NCBI RefSeq assembly: GCF_965196975.1
Contig: NZ_OZ239981.1
Span: 930,001-994,000 of the forward strand
DNA length: 64,000 nt
Direction of reading: 5' to 3'
Source: Endozoicomonas sp965196975
GTDB taxonomy: Bacteria > Pseudomonadota > Gammaproteobacteria > Pseudomonadales > Endozoicomonadaceae
In this document: positions 1 to 10,019 of the stretch, one piece after another
Layout of the letters: every line of letters begins with the position of its first letter
How positions within the stretch are numbered: the stretch's first letter is position 1
Program-made: the position numbers and the translations under genes
Notes under the pieces: generated by a model
Database searches by the model: none
What the model was told of the DNA's origin: nothing
What the model saw: the letters and a program-made list of their open reading frames with translations, nothing else

Positions 1-256
1 TACAGGCGGCTTCTGGCAGTATTAAGCCTGTTATTACATGTGTTTTGAAACGAATTGTGCTGCTGCCATCCGGAATTATGGGGCCGCAATAGCTTGAACC
101 AGCAGGGGCGGTCGGAAAACATCCGATCCTATCTGAGGGGGATTGTTCACTGACTGACTATCAACACCATCAGTGATTTCTGCTTTTCAGCCAGTCAGGG
201 TTGTTAAAAGTAGAAAGGTTTCCCGGGATAAGCCCCAGACACACGGGGTAATGATC
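1..256. other. Region upstream of sucA, no gene recognised
   Basis: The first 256 bases contain no protein I recognise on either strand. In many gammaproteobacteria the sdh genes precede sucA, but I could not match the short reading frames here to an SdhB C-terminus. A reading frame continuous with sucA extends back to 173, but its extra 28 residues do not resemble SucA. The stretch probably holds the sucA promoter and leader; I see no convincing -35/-10 pair. Confidence 0.4.
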
Positions 257-3091
257 ATGCAAGAAGGTGTAATGCAGCGGATGTGGAGTTCATCCCACAT
301 TGCAGGGGGAAATGCTGCATACGTCGAGGATATGTACGAACGCTATCTGCGCGATCCCAATAGCGTAGAGGTACAGTGGCGTGACTATTTTGAAAAGTTG
401 CCCCCGGTGAGTGGTGGAGGAGCAGACGTTCCACATTCCACCATCCAGGAAAATTTCATCCTTATGGCGCGTCAGCGTCAGACTACCCGCCCGATTCAGA
501 CATCATCTGTTTCCAGTGATCATGAACGTAAGCAGGTTCAGGTTCTGCGTTTGATCAGCGCTTTTCGGATTCGTGGTCATCAGCAGGCTGTTATCGACCC
601 TCTTGGTGTAATGAAACGGGAAGAATTTCCAGATCTGTCCCTTGCATATCACGGTCTCAGTGAAGCTGATCTGGATACCGAGTTTCAAACTTCAACTCTG
701 TTCATTGGTAAAGAACACGCTTCTCTTCGGGAAATATACGATGCTTTGAAAGCCACCTATTGCGAGTCAATCGGTGTTGAGTATATGCACATTCCCCAGA
801 CCGAAGAACGCCGCTGGTTCCAGAGTCGTATGGAAAGCGTTCGCAGCCGGCCGGAAGTAGGCGTTGAAGCCAAGCTTCATTTGCTGGAGCGGTTAACGGC
901 AGCTGAAGGTCTGGAAAAATATCTGGGTACCAAGTTTCCCGGAACCAAGCGATTTGGTCTGGAAGGCGGTGAGTCTCTGATCCCTATGCTGGATGAGATT
1001 ATTCAGCGTTCCGGATCCTACGGTTCGAAGGAACTTGTTATCGGAATGGCTCACCGTGGCCGTTTGAACGTTCTTGTCAATATACTGGGTAAGAAGCCTG
1101 GTGACCTGTTTGACGAATTTGAAGGTAAGAAACTGGTTGAGCGGGGCTCCGGTGATGTGAAATACCATCAGGGCTTTTCTTCCAATGTGATGACGCCGGG
1201 TGGTGAGGTGCATCTTGCCCTGATGTTTAACCCATCACACCTGGAGATTGTGACCCCGGTTGTTGAAGGGTCTGTCAGAGCCCGTCAGGACCGCCGTAAG
1301 GACTCGGTTGGCAACAAGGTAGTCCCTATTGCCATTCACGGCGATGCTGCTTTTGCGGGGCAGGGGGTTGTGATGGAAACCCTGCAGATGTCCCAGACCC
1401 GGGCCTATAAAACCGGTGGAACCATTCATATCATCATTAATAATCAGGTTGGTTTTACCACCAGTTTCCGTGAGGATGCCCGCTCAACGGAATACTGTAC
1501 CGATGTTGCCAAGATTGTCGGAGCGCCGATCCTTCATGTTAATGGAGATGACCCTGAAGCGGTTCAGTTTGCCACCAAACTGGCACTTGACTACCGGATG
1601 GAGTTCCATAAAGACATTGTTGTTGATCTCGTCTGTTACCGTCGCCGCGGACATAATGAAGCGGATGAGCCGTCCTCAACTCAGCCGATGATGTACAGCA
1701 AGATTAAATCGCATATGACTACCCGCGATCTTTATGCCAAAGCTCTGCTGGGTGAAGGTGTGATCAGTGAGGAGGGCGATAAAGATCTGGTAGAGAGTTT
1801 CCGTAATGCGCTCGACAATGGCGAGCATGTGGTCAAGGCGCTGGTGAAAGAACCTAATAAAGAACTCTTTGTCGACTGGACGCCCTATCTCGGCCACGAA
1901 TGGACCGCCCGTCATGATACCCGTGTTGCTGTAGGAACACTGCAGTCACTGGGGCAGAAGCTCTGTGAAATTCCTGAAGGTTTTGTGCTGCAGCGTCAGG
2001 TCAGCAAAATCGTTGAGGACCGGCGCAAAATGGCCGCAGGTGCCCTGCCAATTAACTGGGGGTGTGCTGAACTGCTGGCCTACGCGTCATTGTTGATGGA
2101 AGGCAGCGAAGTTCGAATTACCGGGCAGGATGTTGGTCGGGGAACGTTCTCTCACCGCCATGCTGTTTTCCATAATCAGAAAGATGGCTCAACCCTGGTT
2201 AACCTGACAAAGCTTTCTGAAGATCAGCCACGATTCCAGATCTGGGATTCTTTCCTGTCTGAGGAAGCGGTTCTGGCCTTTGAGTATGGTTACTCGGCGA
2301 CTAAACCGAACGCCCTGGTTATCTGGGAAGCTCAGTTTGGTGATTTTGCCAACGGTGCGCAGGTGGTTATTGACCAGTTTATTTCCAGTGGAGAGCACAA
2401 GTGGGGGCGCTTGTCAGGTCTTACCATGTTGCTACCCCATGGTTATGAAGGTCAGGGGCCTGAGCACTCATCCGCCAGGCTTGAACGATTTCTACAGCTA
2501 TGTGCGGAACACAATATTCAGGTTTGCGTGCCGACAACGCCCGCTCAGGTATTCCACATGTTGCGACGTCAGGTGCTTCGTCCGTTGCGTAAACCATTGG
2601 TGGCATTTACCCCCAAGAGTCTGCTCCGTCACAAACTGGCCACCTCCTCGCTGGAAGAGCTGGCAGATGGCAGTTTCCAGACTATTATCCCTGAGATTGA
2701 TGGTCATGAACCATCAGCCATCACCCGGATGATTATGTGCTCAGGTAAGGTTTACTATGACCTGCTTGAAAAGAAGAGAACGGAAGGGTTGAATGATACG
2801 GTCATTATCCGTATTGAACAGCTCTACCCATTCCCTCAGGACGATCTGGATGAGCTGATTATCAGCTATCCAAACCTGAAAGATGTGGTCTGGTGTCAGG
2901 AAGAGCCAATGAACCAGGGGGCATGGTACTGTAGTCAGCATCACATGCGTCGCTCAGTTGCCGTACATCCGAATAAAACGATGAGTCTCAAGTACGCAGG
3001 GCGCGAAGCATCAGCAGCTCCCGCATGTGGTTATATGTCAACACATGCACAGGAACAGCAACAGTTGGTAAACGATGCTTTCAGCATTTGA
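257..3091 (+). CDS. sucA: 2-oxoglutarate dehydrogenase E1 component
   Basis: This is the thiamine-diphosphate-dependent E1 subunit of the cytoplasmic 2-oxoglutarate dehydrogenase complex. It decarboxylates 2-oxoglutarate and passes the succinyl group to the lipoyl arm of SucB. The sequence shows GMAHRGRLNVL, the HGDAAFAGQG segment of the ThDP pocket, INNQVGFTT and the C-terminal EEPMNQGAW motif. I start it at the ATG at 257 (944 aa, E. coli SucA is 933). The N-terminus MQEGVMQRMWSSS then lines up without gaps with the E. coli start, and a GGGG-containing ribosome site lies 8 bases upstream. ATGs at 251 and 272 are alternatives. It heads the sucA-sucB-lpdA-sucC-sucD block. Confidence 0.97.
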   Translation: MQEGVMQRMWSSSHIAGGNAAYVEDMYERYLRDPNSVEVQWRDYFEKLPPVSGGGADVPHSTIQENFILMARQRQTTRPIQTSSVSSDHERKQVQVLRLISAFRIRGHQQAVIDPLGVMKREEFPDLSLAYHGLSEADLDTEFQTSTLFIGKEHASLREIYDALKATYCESIGVEYMHIPQTEERRWFQSRMESVRSRPEVGVEAKLHLLERLTAAEGLEKYLGTKFPGTKRFGLEGGESLIPMLDEIIQRSGSYGSKELVIGMAHRGRLNVLVNILGKKPGDLFDEFEGKKLVERGSGDVKYHQGFSSNVMTPGGEVHLALMFNPSHLEIVTPVVEGSVRARQDRRKDSVGNKVVPIAIHGDAAFAGQGVVMETLQMSQTRAYKTGGTIHIIINNQVGFTTSFREDARSTEYCTDVAKIVGAPILHVNGDDPEAVQFATKLALDYRMEFHKDIVVDLVCYRRRGHNEADEPSSTQPMMYSKIKSHMTTRDLYAKALLGEGVISEEGDKDLVESFRNALDNGEHVVKALVKEPNKELFVDWTPYLGHEWTARHDTRVAVGTLQSLGQKLCEIPEGFVLQRQVSKIVEDRRKMAAGALPINWGCAELLAYASLLMEGSEVRITGQDVGRGTFSHRHAVFHNQKDGSTLVNLTKLSEDQPRFQIWDSFLSEEAVLAFEYGYSATKPNALVIWEAQFGDFANGAQVVIDQFISSGEHKWGRLSGLTMLLPHGYEGQGPEHSSARLERFLQLCAEHNIQVCVPTTPAQVFHMLRRQVLRPLRKPLVAFTPKSLLRHKLATSSLEELADGSFQTIIPEIDGHEPSAITRMIMCSGKVYYDLLEKKRTEGLNDTVIIRIEQLYPFPQDDLDELIISYPNLKDVVWCQEEPMNQGAWYCSQHHMRRSVAVHPNKTMSLKYAGREASAAPACGYMSTHAQEQQQLVNDAFSI

Positions 3092-3229
3092 AAAATGAAA
3101 ATTATTGCTCAAGACTGAGCGGTGATATTGGTTAAACGGCCAGCAGGTATTACCTATCGATCTGGCCAGAGCGTTTAATGCAGTCACTGTGTTAAACGCT
3201 CAAAGGGGCGAAGACGCAAAGGATCAATA

Positions 3230-4465
3230 ATGGCCACTGAAATTAAAGCACCTACTTTTCCTGAATCCGTTGCTGATGGCACAGTCGCAACCTGGCACAA
3301 GAAGCCTGGTGAGCAATGCCAGCGGGATGAACTGCTGGTTGATATCGAAACCGATAAAGTGGTTCTTGAAGTTGTTGCTCCAGCAGATGGTGTTTTGAGT
3401 GAAATTATCAAGCCCGAAGGTGAGGTTGTTCTCAGCAGTGAAGTCGTTGGGATTTTTGAAGAAGGGGCTTCTGCTGGCGCTGCTCCAGCTTCATCTGAAG
3501 CGGTCTCTACTCAAACTGGACCTTCAGGTTCTGCTCAGGAGGAGCCTATTCTCAGCCCTGCTGCGCGTCGTATGGCTGATGAGAAAGGTCTTGATCCTGC
3601 GGCGATTGCCGGTACCGGAAAAGGTGGTCGTGTAACCAAGGAAGATGTGGTTCGTCATGTAGAACAAGGCTCTCAGGCTGCAGCTGCGCCAATAGCCGCT
3701 CCTGCTTCTGTCCCTGCTGCGACAGCACCTCAGGTCGAGGCGACAGCACCTGTATTTGCCGGGGATCGCGTGGAAAAACGCGTACCAATGACCCGTCTGC
3801 GTGCCAAAGTTGCTGAGCGTCTGGTTCAGGCTCAGCAAAATGCGGCCATGTTGACTACGTTCAACGAGATCAACATGAAACCGGTCATGGAGCTTCGTGC
3901 CCAGTACAAAGATGCGTTTGAGAAACGTCATGGGGTACGGCTCGGTTTCATGTCTTTCTTTGTCAAGGCCTGTGTTGAGGCGCTTCGCCGCCATCCGGTG
4001 GTCAATGCCTCTATTGATGGTAATGATATTGTCTACCATGGTTATCAGGATGTTGGTGTAGCAGTGTCCAGTGATCGAGGACTGGTGGTTCCAGTGCTTC
4101 GTAATACCGAAGATATGAGTCTTGCCGATATTGAGGCAAAAATTCGGGAGTTTGGTAAAAAGGCAATGGATGGTAAGCTTGGCATCGATGAGATGACAGG
4201 TGGAACTTTCACCATTTCCAATGGCGGTGTATTTGGCTCACTCCTGTCAACTCCCATCCTGAACCCACCTCAGTCAGCGATCCTGGGTATGCATAAAATT
4301 CAGGAACGCCCAATGGCGGTTAATGGCAAGGTTGAAATTTTACCGATGATGTACCTTGCCCTGTCATATGACCACCGACTGCTGGATGGTAAGGATGCAG
4401 TCACCTTTCTGGTGACTATCAAGGAGCTTCTGGAAGATCCGGCCAGAATGATTCTGGACGTTTGA
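3230..4465 (+). CDS. sucB: Dihydrolipoyl succinyltransferase, E2 of the 2-oxoglutarate dehydrogenase complex
   Basis: This E2 core transfers succinyl groups from the lipoyl arm to CoA. Residues 1-75 form one lipoyl domain with the lipoylated lysine in ETDKVVLEV. An Ala/Pro-rich linker follows, then an E3/E1-binding domain (LSPAARRMADEKGLD to GRVTKEDVVRHV, about residues 108-145), a second Ala/Pro linker and the catalytic domain ending in SYDHRLLDGKDAV with its active-site His and Asp. The length of 411 aa is typical of SucB (E. coli 405). The ATG at 3230 follows AAGGA at a 7-base spacing. A 138-bp gap separates it from sucA. One lipoyl domain and the flanking genes favour SucB over AceF. Confidence 0.97.
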   Translation: MATEIKAPTFPESVADGTVATWHKKPGEQCQRDELLVDIETDKVVLEVVAPADGVLSEIIKPEGEVVLSSEVVGIFEEGASAGAAPASSEAVSTQTGPSGSAQEEPILSPAARRMADEKGLDPAAIAGTGKGGRVTKEDVVRHVEQGSQAAAAPIAAPASVPAATAPQVEATAPVFAGDRVEKRVPMTRLRAKVAERLVQAQQNAAMLTTFNEINMKPVMELRAQYKDAFEKRHGVRLGFMSFFVKACVEALRRHPVVNASIDGNDIVYHGYQDVGVAVSSDRGLVVPVLRNTEDMSLADIEAKIREFGKKAMDGKLGIDEMTGGTFTISNGGVFGSLLSTPILNPPQSAILGMHKIQERPMAVNGKVEILPMMYLALSYDHRLLDGKDAVTFLVTIKELLEDPARMILDV

Positions 4466-4578
4466 TTCCAGACTGTATTATGGGGCAGCCTTATTTTTTG
4501 TTTCTATCAAGCAGTGCTGCCCATTACTCCTTGACCTGTTATACCTTGTTTTTAAACCGTTCGTTTTGGAAATAACTT

Positions 4579-6018
4579 ATGGCAAATCAGTTCGACGTGG
4601 TAGTTATTGGCGCAGGCCCCGCTGGTTACGTCTGCGCTATTCGCGCAGCCCAGCTGGGGCTGAAAACTGCCTGTATCGAGAAGTGGTCCGATGATAAGGG
4701 CAAGGCCAAACTGGGCGGAACCTGCCTGAACGTTGGCTGTATCCCTTCAAAGGCGCTTCTGGATAGCTCCCACAAATATATCGAAGCCAAGGAAGATTTT
4801 GCCACGCACGGCATTATGCACAGTGGCGTAGACATCGATGTACCTGCAATGATTGCCCGTAAAGACAACATTGTAAACCAGCTGACGACTGGTGTTACCG
4901 GCCTGTTCAAGGCAAACGGTGTTACCTTGCTGGAAGGTGCCGGTAAGTTGCTGTCTGGAAAACGGATTGAACTTACCAAGGCTGACGGCTCTGTTGAAGT
5001 TGTTGATGCTGCGAATGTAGTTATTGCAACCGGCTCTCGACCTATCGAAATTCCACCAACACCATTAACTGAAGGCCTGATAGTTGACTCTACCGGTGCC
5101 CTTGAGTTTCAGGAAGTTCCCAAGCGTCTGGGGGTTATTGGTGCCGGTGTTATTGGTCTGGAACTGGGTTCTGTGTGGGGAAGACTGGGCTCTGAAGTGG
5201 TTGTCCTGGAAGCTCAGGATAAATTCCTGGCGCTGGCTGACCAGCAAATCGCTAAAGAATCCCAGAAGATCTTCAAGAAGCAGGGACTTGATATTCGTTT
5301 GGGGGCCCGTGTAACCGGCTCTGAGGTCAAAGGTAGCGAAGTTGAAGTTACCTATCAGGATGCCAATGGTGATGAGCAGAAGCTGACCTTTGATAAGTTG
5401 ATTGTTGCTGTTGGTCGTCGCCCCTATACCGAAAACCTGCTGGCTACTGACTCAGGTGTAAACCTGGATGAGCGTGGTTTCATTTTCGTTGATGATCACT
5501 GTGCAACTGACGTTCCTGGCGTTTATGCCATAGGGGATGTGGTTCGAGGCCCGATGCTCGCTCATAAAGGCAGCGAAGAAGGCATTATGGTGGCCGAAAT
5601 CATTGCTGGTCAGAAGGCACAGATGAACTATGATCTGATTCCTTCCGTTATTTATACTCACCCTGAAGTGGCATGGGTTGGTAAAACTGAAGAAGAAGTC
5701 AAGGCCAGTGGCGAAGAGTACAAAGTGGGTACCTTCCCGTTTGCAGCCAGTGGTCGTGCACTTGCTGCCAATGAAAATCATGGCATGGTCAAAGTAATCG
5801 CTGACAAGGCAACTGACCGTATTCTTGGTGTTCATGTTGTGGGTCCAAGTGCTGCTGAGCTGGTACAACAGGGTGTTATTGCAATGGAGTTCGCTGCCAG
5901 CAGTGAAGATCTTGCTCTGACCATTTTCTCACACCCAACCTTGAGTGAAGCGTTGCACGAAGCGGTTCTGGCTGTTGATGGCCACGCTATCCATATTGCC
6001 AATCGCAAGCGCCGCTAA
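4579..6018 (+). CDS. lpdA: Dihydrolipoyl dehydrogenase (E3)
   Basis: This FAD flavoprotein reoxidises dihydrolipoyl groups of 2-oxoacid dehydrogenase complexes with NAD+. The N-terminus has the FAD-binding VVIGAGPAGYVCAIRAAQLG, then the redox-active disulfide motif GGTCLNVGCIPSKALL. The NAD-binding segment is GVIGAGVIGLELGSVWGRLG, and VYAIGDVVRGPMLAH is the second FAD motif. The C-terminal dimer interface HPTLSEALHEAV carries the catalytic His-Glu pair. At 479 aa it has family length. It sits 113 bp after sucB, so it probably serves the Suc complex and perhaps other 2-oxoacid complexes; no aceEF genes are in view. Confidence 0.97.
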   Translation: MANQFDVVVIGAGPAGYVCAIRAAQLGLKTACIEKWSDDKGKAKLGGTCLNVGCIPSKALLDSSHKYIEAKEDFATHGIMHSGVDIDVPAMIARKDNIVNQLTTGVTGLFKANGVTLLEGAGKLLSGKRIELTKADGSVEVVDAANVVIATGSRPIEIPPTPLTEGLIVDSTGALEFQEVPKRLGVIGAGVIGLELGSVWGRLGSEVVVLEAQDKFLALADQQIAKESQKIFKKQGLDIRLGARVTGSEVKGSEVEVTYQDANGDEQKLTFDKLIVAVGRRPYTENLLATDSGVNLDERGFIFVDDHCATDVPGVYAIGDVVRGPMLAHKGSEEGIMVAEIIAGQKAQMNYDLIPSVIYTHPEVAWVGKTEEEVKASGEEYKVGTFPFAASGRALAANENHGMVKVIADKATDRILGVHVVGPSAAELVQQGVIAMEFAASSEDLALTIFSHPTLSEALHEAVLAVDGHAIHIANRKRR

Positions 6019-6030
6019 ACTTATCTTAAG

Positions 6031-6057
6031 GGGAGCAGTCAGGGTCGACCTGCTCCC
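6031..6057 (+). terminator. Weak terminator or mRNA stem after lpdA
   Basis: GGGAGCAG at 6031-6038 pairs with CTGCTCCC at 6050-6057 across an 11-base loop. Only TTCTCC follows instead of a T run. It may attenuate transcription or stabilise the 3' end rather than fully separate lpdA from sucC. Confidence 0.5.
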
Positions 6058-6139
6058 TTCTCCATAGAAAATATCCAGGGATATGGATTGACGAGAAACT
6101 TAAAAACAACGCTCAAATAAAAAAGAGGGCCGCGTCAGA

Positions 6140-7306
6140 ATGAATCTTCACGAATATCAGGGCAAACAACTCTTTGCCAAATATGGGCTGCCCGTGTCTC
6201 AGGGCATCGCTGCGGATACTCCAGAGCAGGCAGTTGCCGCTGCCGATGAAATCGGTGGACATCAGTGGGTTGTTAAGGCTCAGGTTCACGCCGGTGGTCG
6301 TGGTAAAGCTGGTGGTGTTAAATTGGTCACCAGCAAGGACGAAATCCGCGCGTTTGCAGAGCAGTGGCTGGGTAAAAATCTGGTAACTTATCAGACTGAT
6401 GAAAATGGCCAGCCGGTTAGCAAGATACTGGTTGAAAGCTGCACTGATATTGATCAAGAGCTTTACCTTGGAGCCGTTGTTGATCGGGCAACCCGTCGCA
6501 TTGTTTTCATGGCCTCCACTGAGGGTGGTGTTGAAATTGAGAAGGTGGCGGAAGAAACTCCCGAGAAAATTCTTAAAGCGACTGTTGATCCTTTGACCGG
6601 TGCCCAGCCTTATCAGGCGCGCGAACTGGCATTCAAATTGGGTCTGGAAGGAAAGCAGGTCAAGCAATTTACCCAGATCTTCCTTGGTTTGGCGAAACTC
6701 TTCCAGGAGTGCGACCTTGCTCTGCTTGAAATCAACCCACTGGTTATCACTAAAGAGGGTGACCTGCACTGCCTGGATGCGAAAATCAACATCGATAGCA
6801 ATGCCCTGTACCGTCAGCCACAGTTGAAAGCCATGCATGACCCTTCTCAGGAAGATGCCCGTGAAGCCCATGCTGCAGAGTGGGAGCTGAACTACGTCGC
6901 ATTGGATGGCAACATTGGCTGTATGGTCAATGGTGCAGGCCTTGCCATGGGTACCATGGATATCGTCAAGCTACATGGTGGTGCTCCTGCCAACTTCCTT
7001 GACGTGGGTGGTGGTGCAACCAAAGAGCGTGTTACCGAAGCATTCAAGATCATTCTTTCCGATGACAGTGTAAAGGCCGTTCTGGTAAATATTTTCGGTG
7101 GTATTGTCCGCTGTGACCTGATCGCTGAAGGTATTATCGGTGCTGTTAAGGAAGTTGGCGTTGAAGTACCTGTAGTGGTTCGTCTGGAAGGCAACAACGC
7201 TGAACTGGGTGCACAGACCCTTGCCAATAGTGGACTTGATATCATCGCGGCCAACAGTTTGACCGAGGCTGCTCAACAGGTAGTGAAGGCAGCGGGGAAC
7301 CAGTAA
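6140..7306 (+). CDS. sucC: Succinyl-CoA synthetase beta subunit (ADP-forming)
   Basis: The beta subunit of succinyl-CoA synthetase carries the nucleotide-grasp domain and the succinate site. It begins MNLHEYQGKQLFAKYG as in E. coli SucC and is the same length (388 aa). The ATP-grasp part shows VVKAQVHAGGRGKAGGVK near residues 44-61. The C-terminal ligase domain shows NGAGLAMGTMD, LDVGGGATKERV and NIFGGIVRCD. Its stop overlaps the sucD start as TAATG, indicating translational coupling and equimolar synthesis. Confidence 0.97.
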   Translation: MNLHEYQGKQLFAKYGLPVSQGIAADTPEQAVAAADEIGGHQWVVKAQVHAGGRGKAGGVKLVTSKDEIRAFAEQWLGKNLVTYQTDENGQPVSKILVESCTDIDQELYLGAVVDRATRRIVFMASTEGGVEIEKVAEETPEKILKATVDPLTGAQPYQARELAFKLGLEGKQVKQFTQIFLGLAKLFQECDLALLEINPLVITKEGDLHCLDAKINIDSNALYRQPQLKAMHDPSQEDAREAHAAEWELNYVALDGNIGCMVNGAGLAMGTMDIVKLHGGAPANFLDVGGGATKERVTEAFKIILSDDSVKAVLVNIFGGIVRCDLIAEGIIGAVKEVGVEVPVVVRLEGNNAELGAQTLANSGLDIIAANSLTEAAQQVVKAAGNQ

Positions 7307-8178
7307 TGAGCGTTTTAATTAATAAAGACACTAAAGTTATCTGCCAGGGATTCACTGGCGCTCAGGGTACTTTTCACTCTGAACAGGCTATTGCTTATGG
7401 TACCCAGATGGTGGGTGGCGTAACACCTGGTAAAGGTGGCCAGACTCACCTAGGGCTGCCGGTATTCAATACGGTTGCAGAAGCGGTTGATCAGACGGGT
7501 GCAGAAGCTTCAGTTATCTACGTTCCAGCCCCTTTCTGTAAAGATTCCATTCTTGAAGCGGCTTATGCTGGCATCAAATTGATCGTCTGCATCACTGAAG
7601 GTATTCCTACACTGGATATGCTGGAATGCAAGGTTAAGTGTGATGATCTGGGTGTTCGTCTTATCGGTCCAAACTGCCCGGGTGTTATCACGCCAGGTGA
7701 GTGCAAGATCGGTATTATGCCTGGTCACATCCATCTTCCTGGCAAAGTGGGAATTGTTTCCCGTTCCGGTACATTGACCTATGAAGCGGTCAAACAGACG
7801 ACCGATTATGGTTTTGGTCAGTCTACCTGTGTAGGTATTGGTGGTGACCCAATTCCCGGTTCCAACTTTATCGATATTCTGGAACTCTTCCAGAATGATG
7901 ATAAGACCGAAGCCATCGTTATGATTGGTGAAATCGGTGGTTCTGCTGAAGAAGAAGCGGCTGCTTATATCAAGGAGCATGTAACTAAACCCGTCGTTTC
8001 CTACATTGCTGGTGTAACAGCGCCTCCAGGTAAGCGTATGGGCCATGCCGGTGCGATTATTGCCGGTGGTAAGGGGACTGCAGATGAGAAATTTGCGGCT
8101 CTTGAATCAGCAGGAGTTAAAACAGTTCGAAGCCTTGCTGATATTGGCGAAGCATTGAAAGAAATTACCGGCTGGTAA
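7306..8178 (+). CDS. sucD: Succinyl-CoA synthetase alpha subunit
   Basis: The alpha subunit binds CoA and carries the phosphohistidine intermediate. The N-terminal Rossmann CoA domain shows ICQGFTGAQGTFHSEQAI and the active-site region shows GHAGAIIAGGKGTADEK with the phosphorylated His. IGPNCPGVI, VSRSGTLTYE and GIGGDPIPGSNFID are family signatures. The length of 290 aa matches E. coli (289). It ends the TCA block and is followed 22 bp later by a strong terminator. Confidence 0.97.
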   Translation: MSVLINKDTKVICQGFTGAQGTFHSEQAIAYGTQMVGGVTPGKGGQTHLGLPVFNTVAEAVDQTGAEASVIYVPAPFCKDSILEAAYAGIKLIVCITEGIPTLDMLECKVKCDDLGVRLIGPNCPGVITPGECKIGIMPGHIHLPGKVGIVSRSGTLTYEAVKQTTDYGFGQSTCVGIGGDPIPGSNFIDILELFQNDDKTEAIVMIGEIGGSAEEEAAAYIKEHVTKPVVSYIAGVTAPPGKRMGHAGAIIAGGKGTADEKFAALESAGVKTVRSLADIGEALKEITGW

Positions 8179-8200
8179 TTAGGTGTCGTTGTCCTACTAA

Positions 8201-8238
8201 AAAAAACGGAAGATGCTTCATTTATCTTCCGTTTTTTT
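8201..8238. terminator. Bidirectional rho-independent terminator
   Basis: AAAAAACGGAAGAT (8201-8214) pairs with ATCTTCCGTTTTTTT (8224-8238) around a 9-base loop. The A and T runs on each side let it stop both sucD from the left and the convergent protease gene from the right. Confidence 0.92.
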
Positions 8239-8264
8239 ATTTTGAAAATAATGTAATAACTCCA

Positions 8265-10019
8265 TTACTTCAGAATTTCTACCCTTACTTCGATCCAGGC
8301 ATAGGCTGAATGCTGATTTCCCCCTTTCCTGACAGGTGTAATCCTAAATTTCCCCCAATGATCAGTGTATGATTGATTAAGTAAAAGAGCCCCGTCATCC
8401 AAATCGTTCGTAGAACCCGGGTTATATGATTTAGACCCTGGCGTCATATCAAGAAGATATGTTGTTGTCTTCCAAAACTCAGGGTCTGTTTCTGTTTCAT
8501 GATACCCTTCAATATTGACAAGGATCCCATTCTTAGAATCATCTTCAAAGTTACGCCCTCTGGTTCTATATTCAAGCCAGTAAGTATATTTGTCATTTCC
8601 AGATTTTAGACGTAGACCAATGTTTCCCTGCCCTTTAACGCTATGATCAAACGAGTAGATTCTATAGGTGCCAGAGTGGGTTATTAACGGGACATCTCGA
8701 TCTTTATCCAGCCAGTTCTTATAAAAACTTTTGTATATCAAATTGTATTCTTCAAGACTATGCGCTCCACCGCCCATCATAGAGCTACGGCTACCATACT
8801 CGATTAAGAAATTTCGGCGTTCTTCTCTACTCATATGGCCAGGGTTGCGAGAATCTATAGCTGTATAGGAGTTGGTTTCAATACCATTTGCATGACGAAG
8901 ACCCATGGCATGCCCCATCTCATGAGCTATTACTCCAGGTCCTTTATGTCCATCAAAAATTCTCATGACTTTATTACCGCCGGTAGAGTTCCATCCTAAG
9001 CCAGGGCCTAGAAATGGTCTCACGAATAGTACGAGTTTGTTTCCTCCGGGAGGCCAGCTTTCACCAGAGTTTTTAACGATATCTTTGTTATGCTCAACCC
9101 ATTCATGAAACCCAAGATTTCGGCTGTCTTCATAAAGGTAGGTTTCTTGCTTCATTTCCCAAGTGACATTGAATCGACCATAGGACTGGCGATGGTAATA
9201 CTCTTTCACTTGCCTGAGATCGTCCTCCAAGTTGGGCCAGTCCAGCTGGGAATTCGAAAAATGCACTGGGTAGACAAGTATATGAGCCGACTCGAAAGGA
9301 TAGCCATTAGTGCGATGATCTGTATTTTCGCCGCCGTTATTCCCACCGCCGTTATTCCCACCGCCGTTATTCCCACCATCATTATTCCCACTGCCGGTAT
9401 TATTACCATCGGGTAGATCTGGACGATTTATGGTTTCTGCTATGTGGTCTAAGTTGAGAGCAATGCGTTCAAAAAATTGTGCTATTGGGTGAGCTATTTC
9501 ATAAAGAGCTTCAGCAATTGCAAAGAAAATAGAACTGAGCAATTTTAGAACTGCATATAAACCCGATACTCCCGGATTGTCTTGATTAAATATTTCACGG
9601 CACGTTTGCCGATCGAAGTCAACAACAAGTGAGGCGTTTGCATAGCTTCCTTTTACAGTAATATAAACCCAGCCACTTTTAGGATTATTGATGATGATGC
9701 ATTGAGAGTTACCACCTCGAGCAGAAATATAATCCGAGCCATCAAGTAAGGGCCATGATTCTTGTCTAGCGTAAATTCTTAGATTTCCGTTACCATTATT
9801 GGTGGTGATCGCTATGTTCTTGGCATTAGAGTTATAGATGCTCAGGTAATGAGGGTCTTGTCCAGGTAAACAGATGGAGTCTCCGTTAGTTAGGTCATTG
9901 CCTGAGTATGAGGGTTCTTGAGAGCAGATATCAGGAAGGTTGTCTGCATGTGTTGATTCAATACCAATACCTATTAATAAAAGGCATAGAAATCTAATCA
10001 GAGCAGGAAGATTTTTCAT
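8265..10019 (-). CDS. Secreted metzincin-type zinc metalloprotease (gametolysin/M6-like)
   Basis: A 584-aa exported protease. Residues 1-25 form a signal peptide (MKNLPALIRFLCLLLIGIG). Residues about 50-135 resemble a bacterial pre-peptidase beta domain. A hydrophobic/amphipathic stretch and a low-complexity NNGG linker near residues 205-230 precede the catalytic domain. That domain carries HEMGHAMGLRH, a full HExxHxxGxxH zinc motif, followed by SMMGGGAHSLEEY, which fits a metzincin Met-turn. M11 (gametolysin) or M6 are the closest families by motif; the exact family is uncertain. It is convergent with sucD and AT-richer than the suc genes. The adjoining type II secretion genes make it a plausible substrate (inference). 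Confidence 0.8.
   Translation of the reverse strand: MKNLPALIRFLCLLLIGIGIESTHADNLPDICSQEPSYSGNDLTNGDSICLPGQDPHYLSIYNSNAKNIAITTNNGNGNLRIYARQESWPLLDGSDYISARGGNSQCIIINNPKSGWVYITVKGSYANASLVVDFDRQTCREIFNQDNPGVSGLYAVLKLLSSIFFAIAEALYEIAHPIAQFFERIALNLDHIAETINRPDLPDGNNTGSGNNDGGNNGGGNNGGGNNGGENTDHRTNGYPFESAHILVYPVHFSNSQLDWPNLEDDLRQVKEYYHRQSYGRFNVTWEMKQETYLYEDSRNLGFHEWVEHNKDIVKNSGESWPPGGNKLVLFVRPFLGPGLGWNSTGGNKVMRIFDGHKGPGVIAHEMGHAMGLRHANGIETNSYTAIDSRNPGHMSREERRNFLIEYGSRSSMMGGGAHSLEEYNLIYKSFYKNWLDKDRDVPLITHSGTYRIYSFDHSVKGQGNIGLRLKSGNDKYTYWLEYRTRGRNFEDDSKNGILVNIEGYHETETDPEFWKTTTYLLDMTPGSKSYNPGSTNDLDDGALLLNQSYTDHWGKFRITPVRKGGNQHSAYAWIEVRVEILK

Noticed and set aside
6113..6871. Leftward 252-codon frame opposite sucC
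   Set aside because: Lies wholly opposite a certain gene, has no family resemblance and reflects codon bias of sucC.
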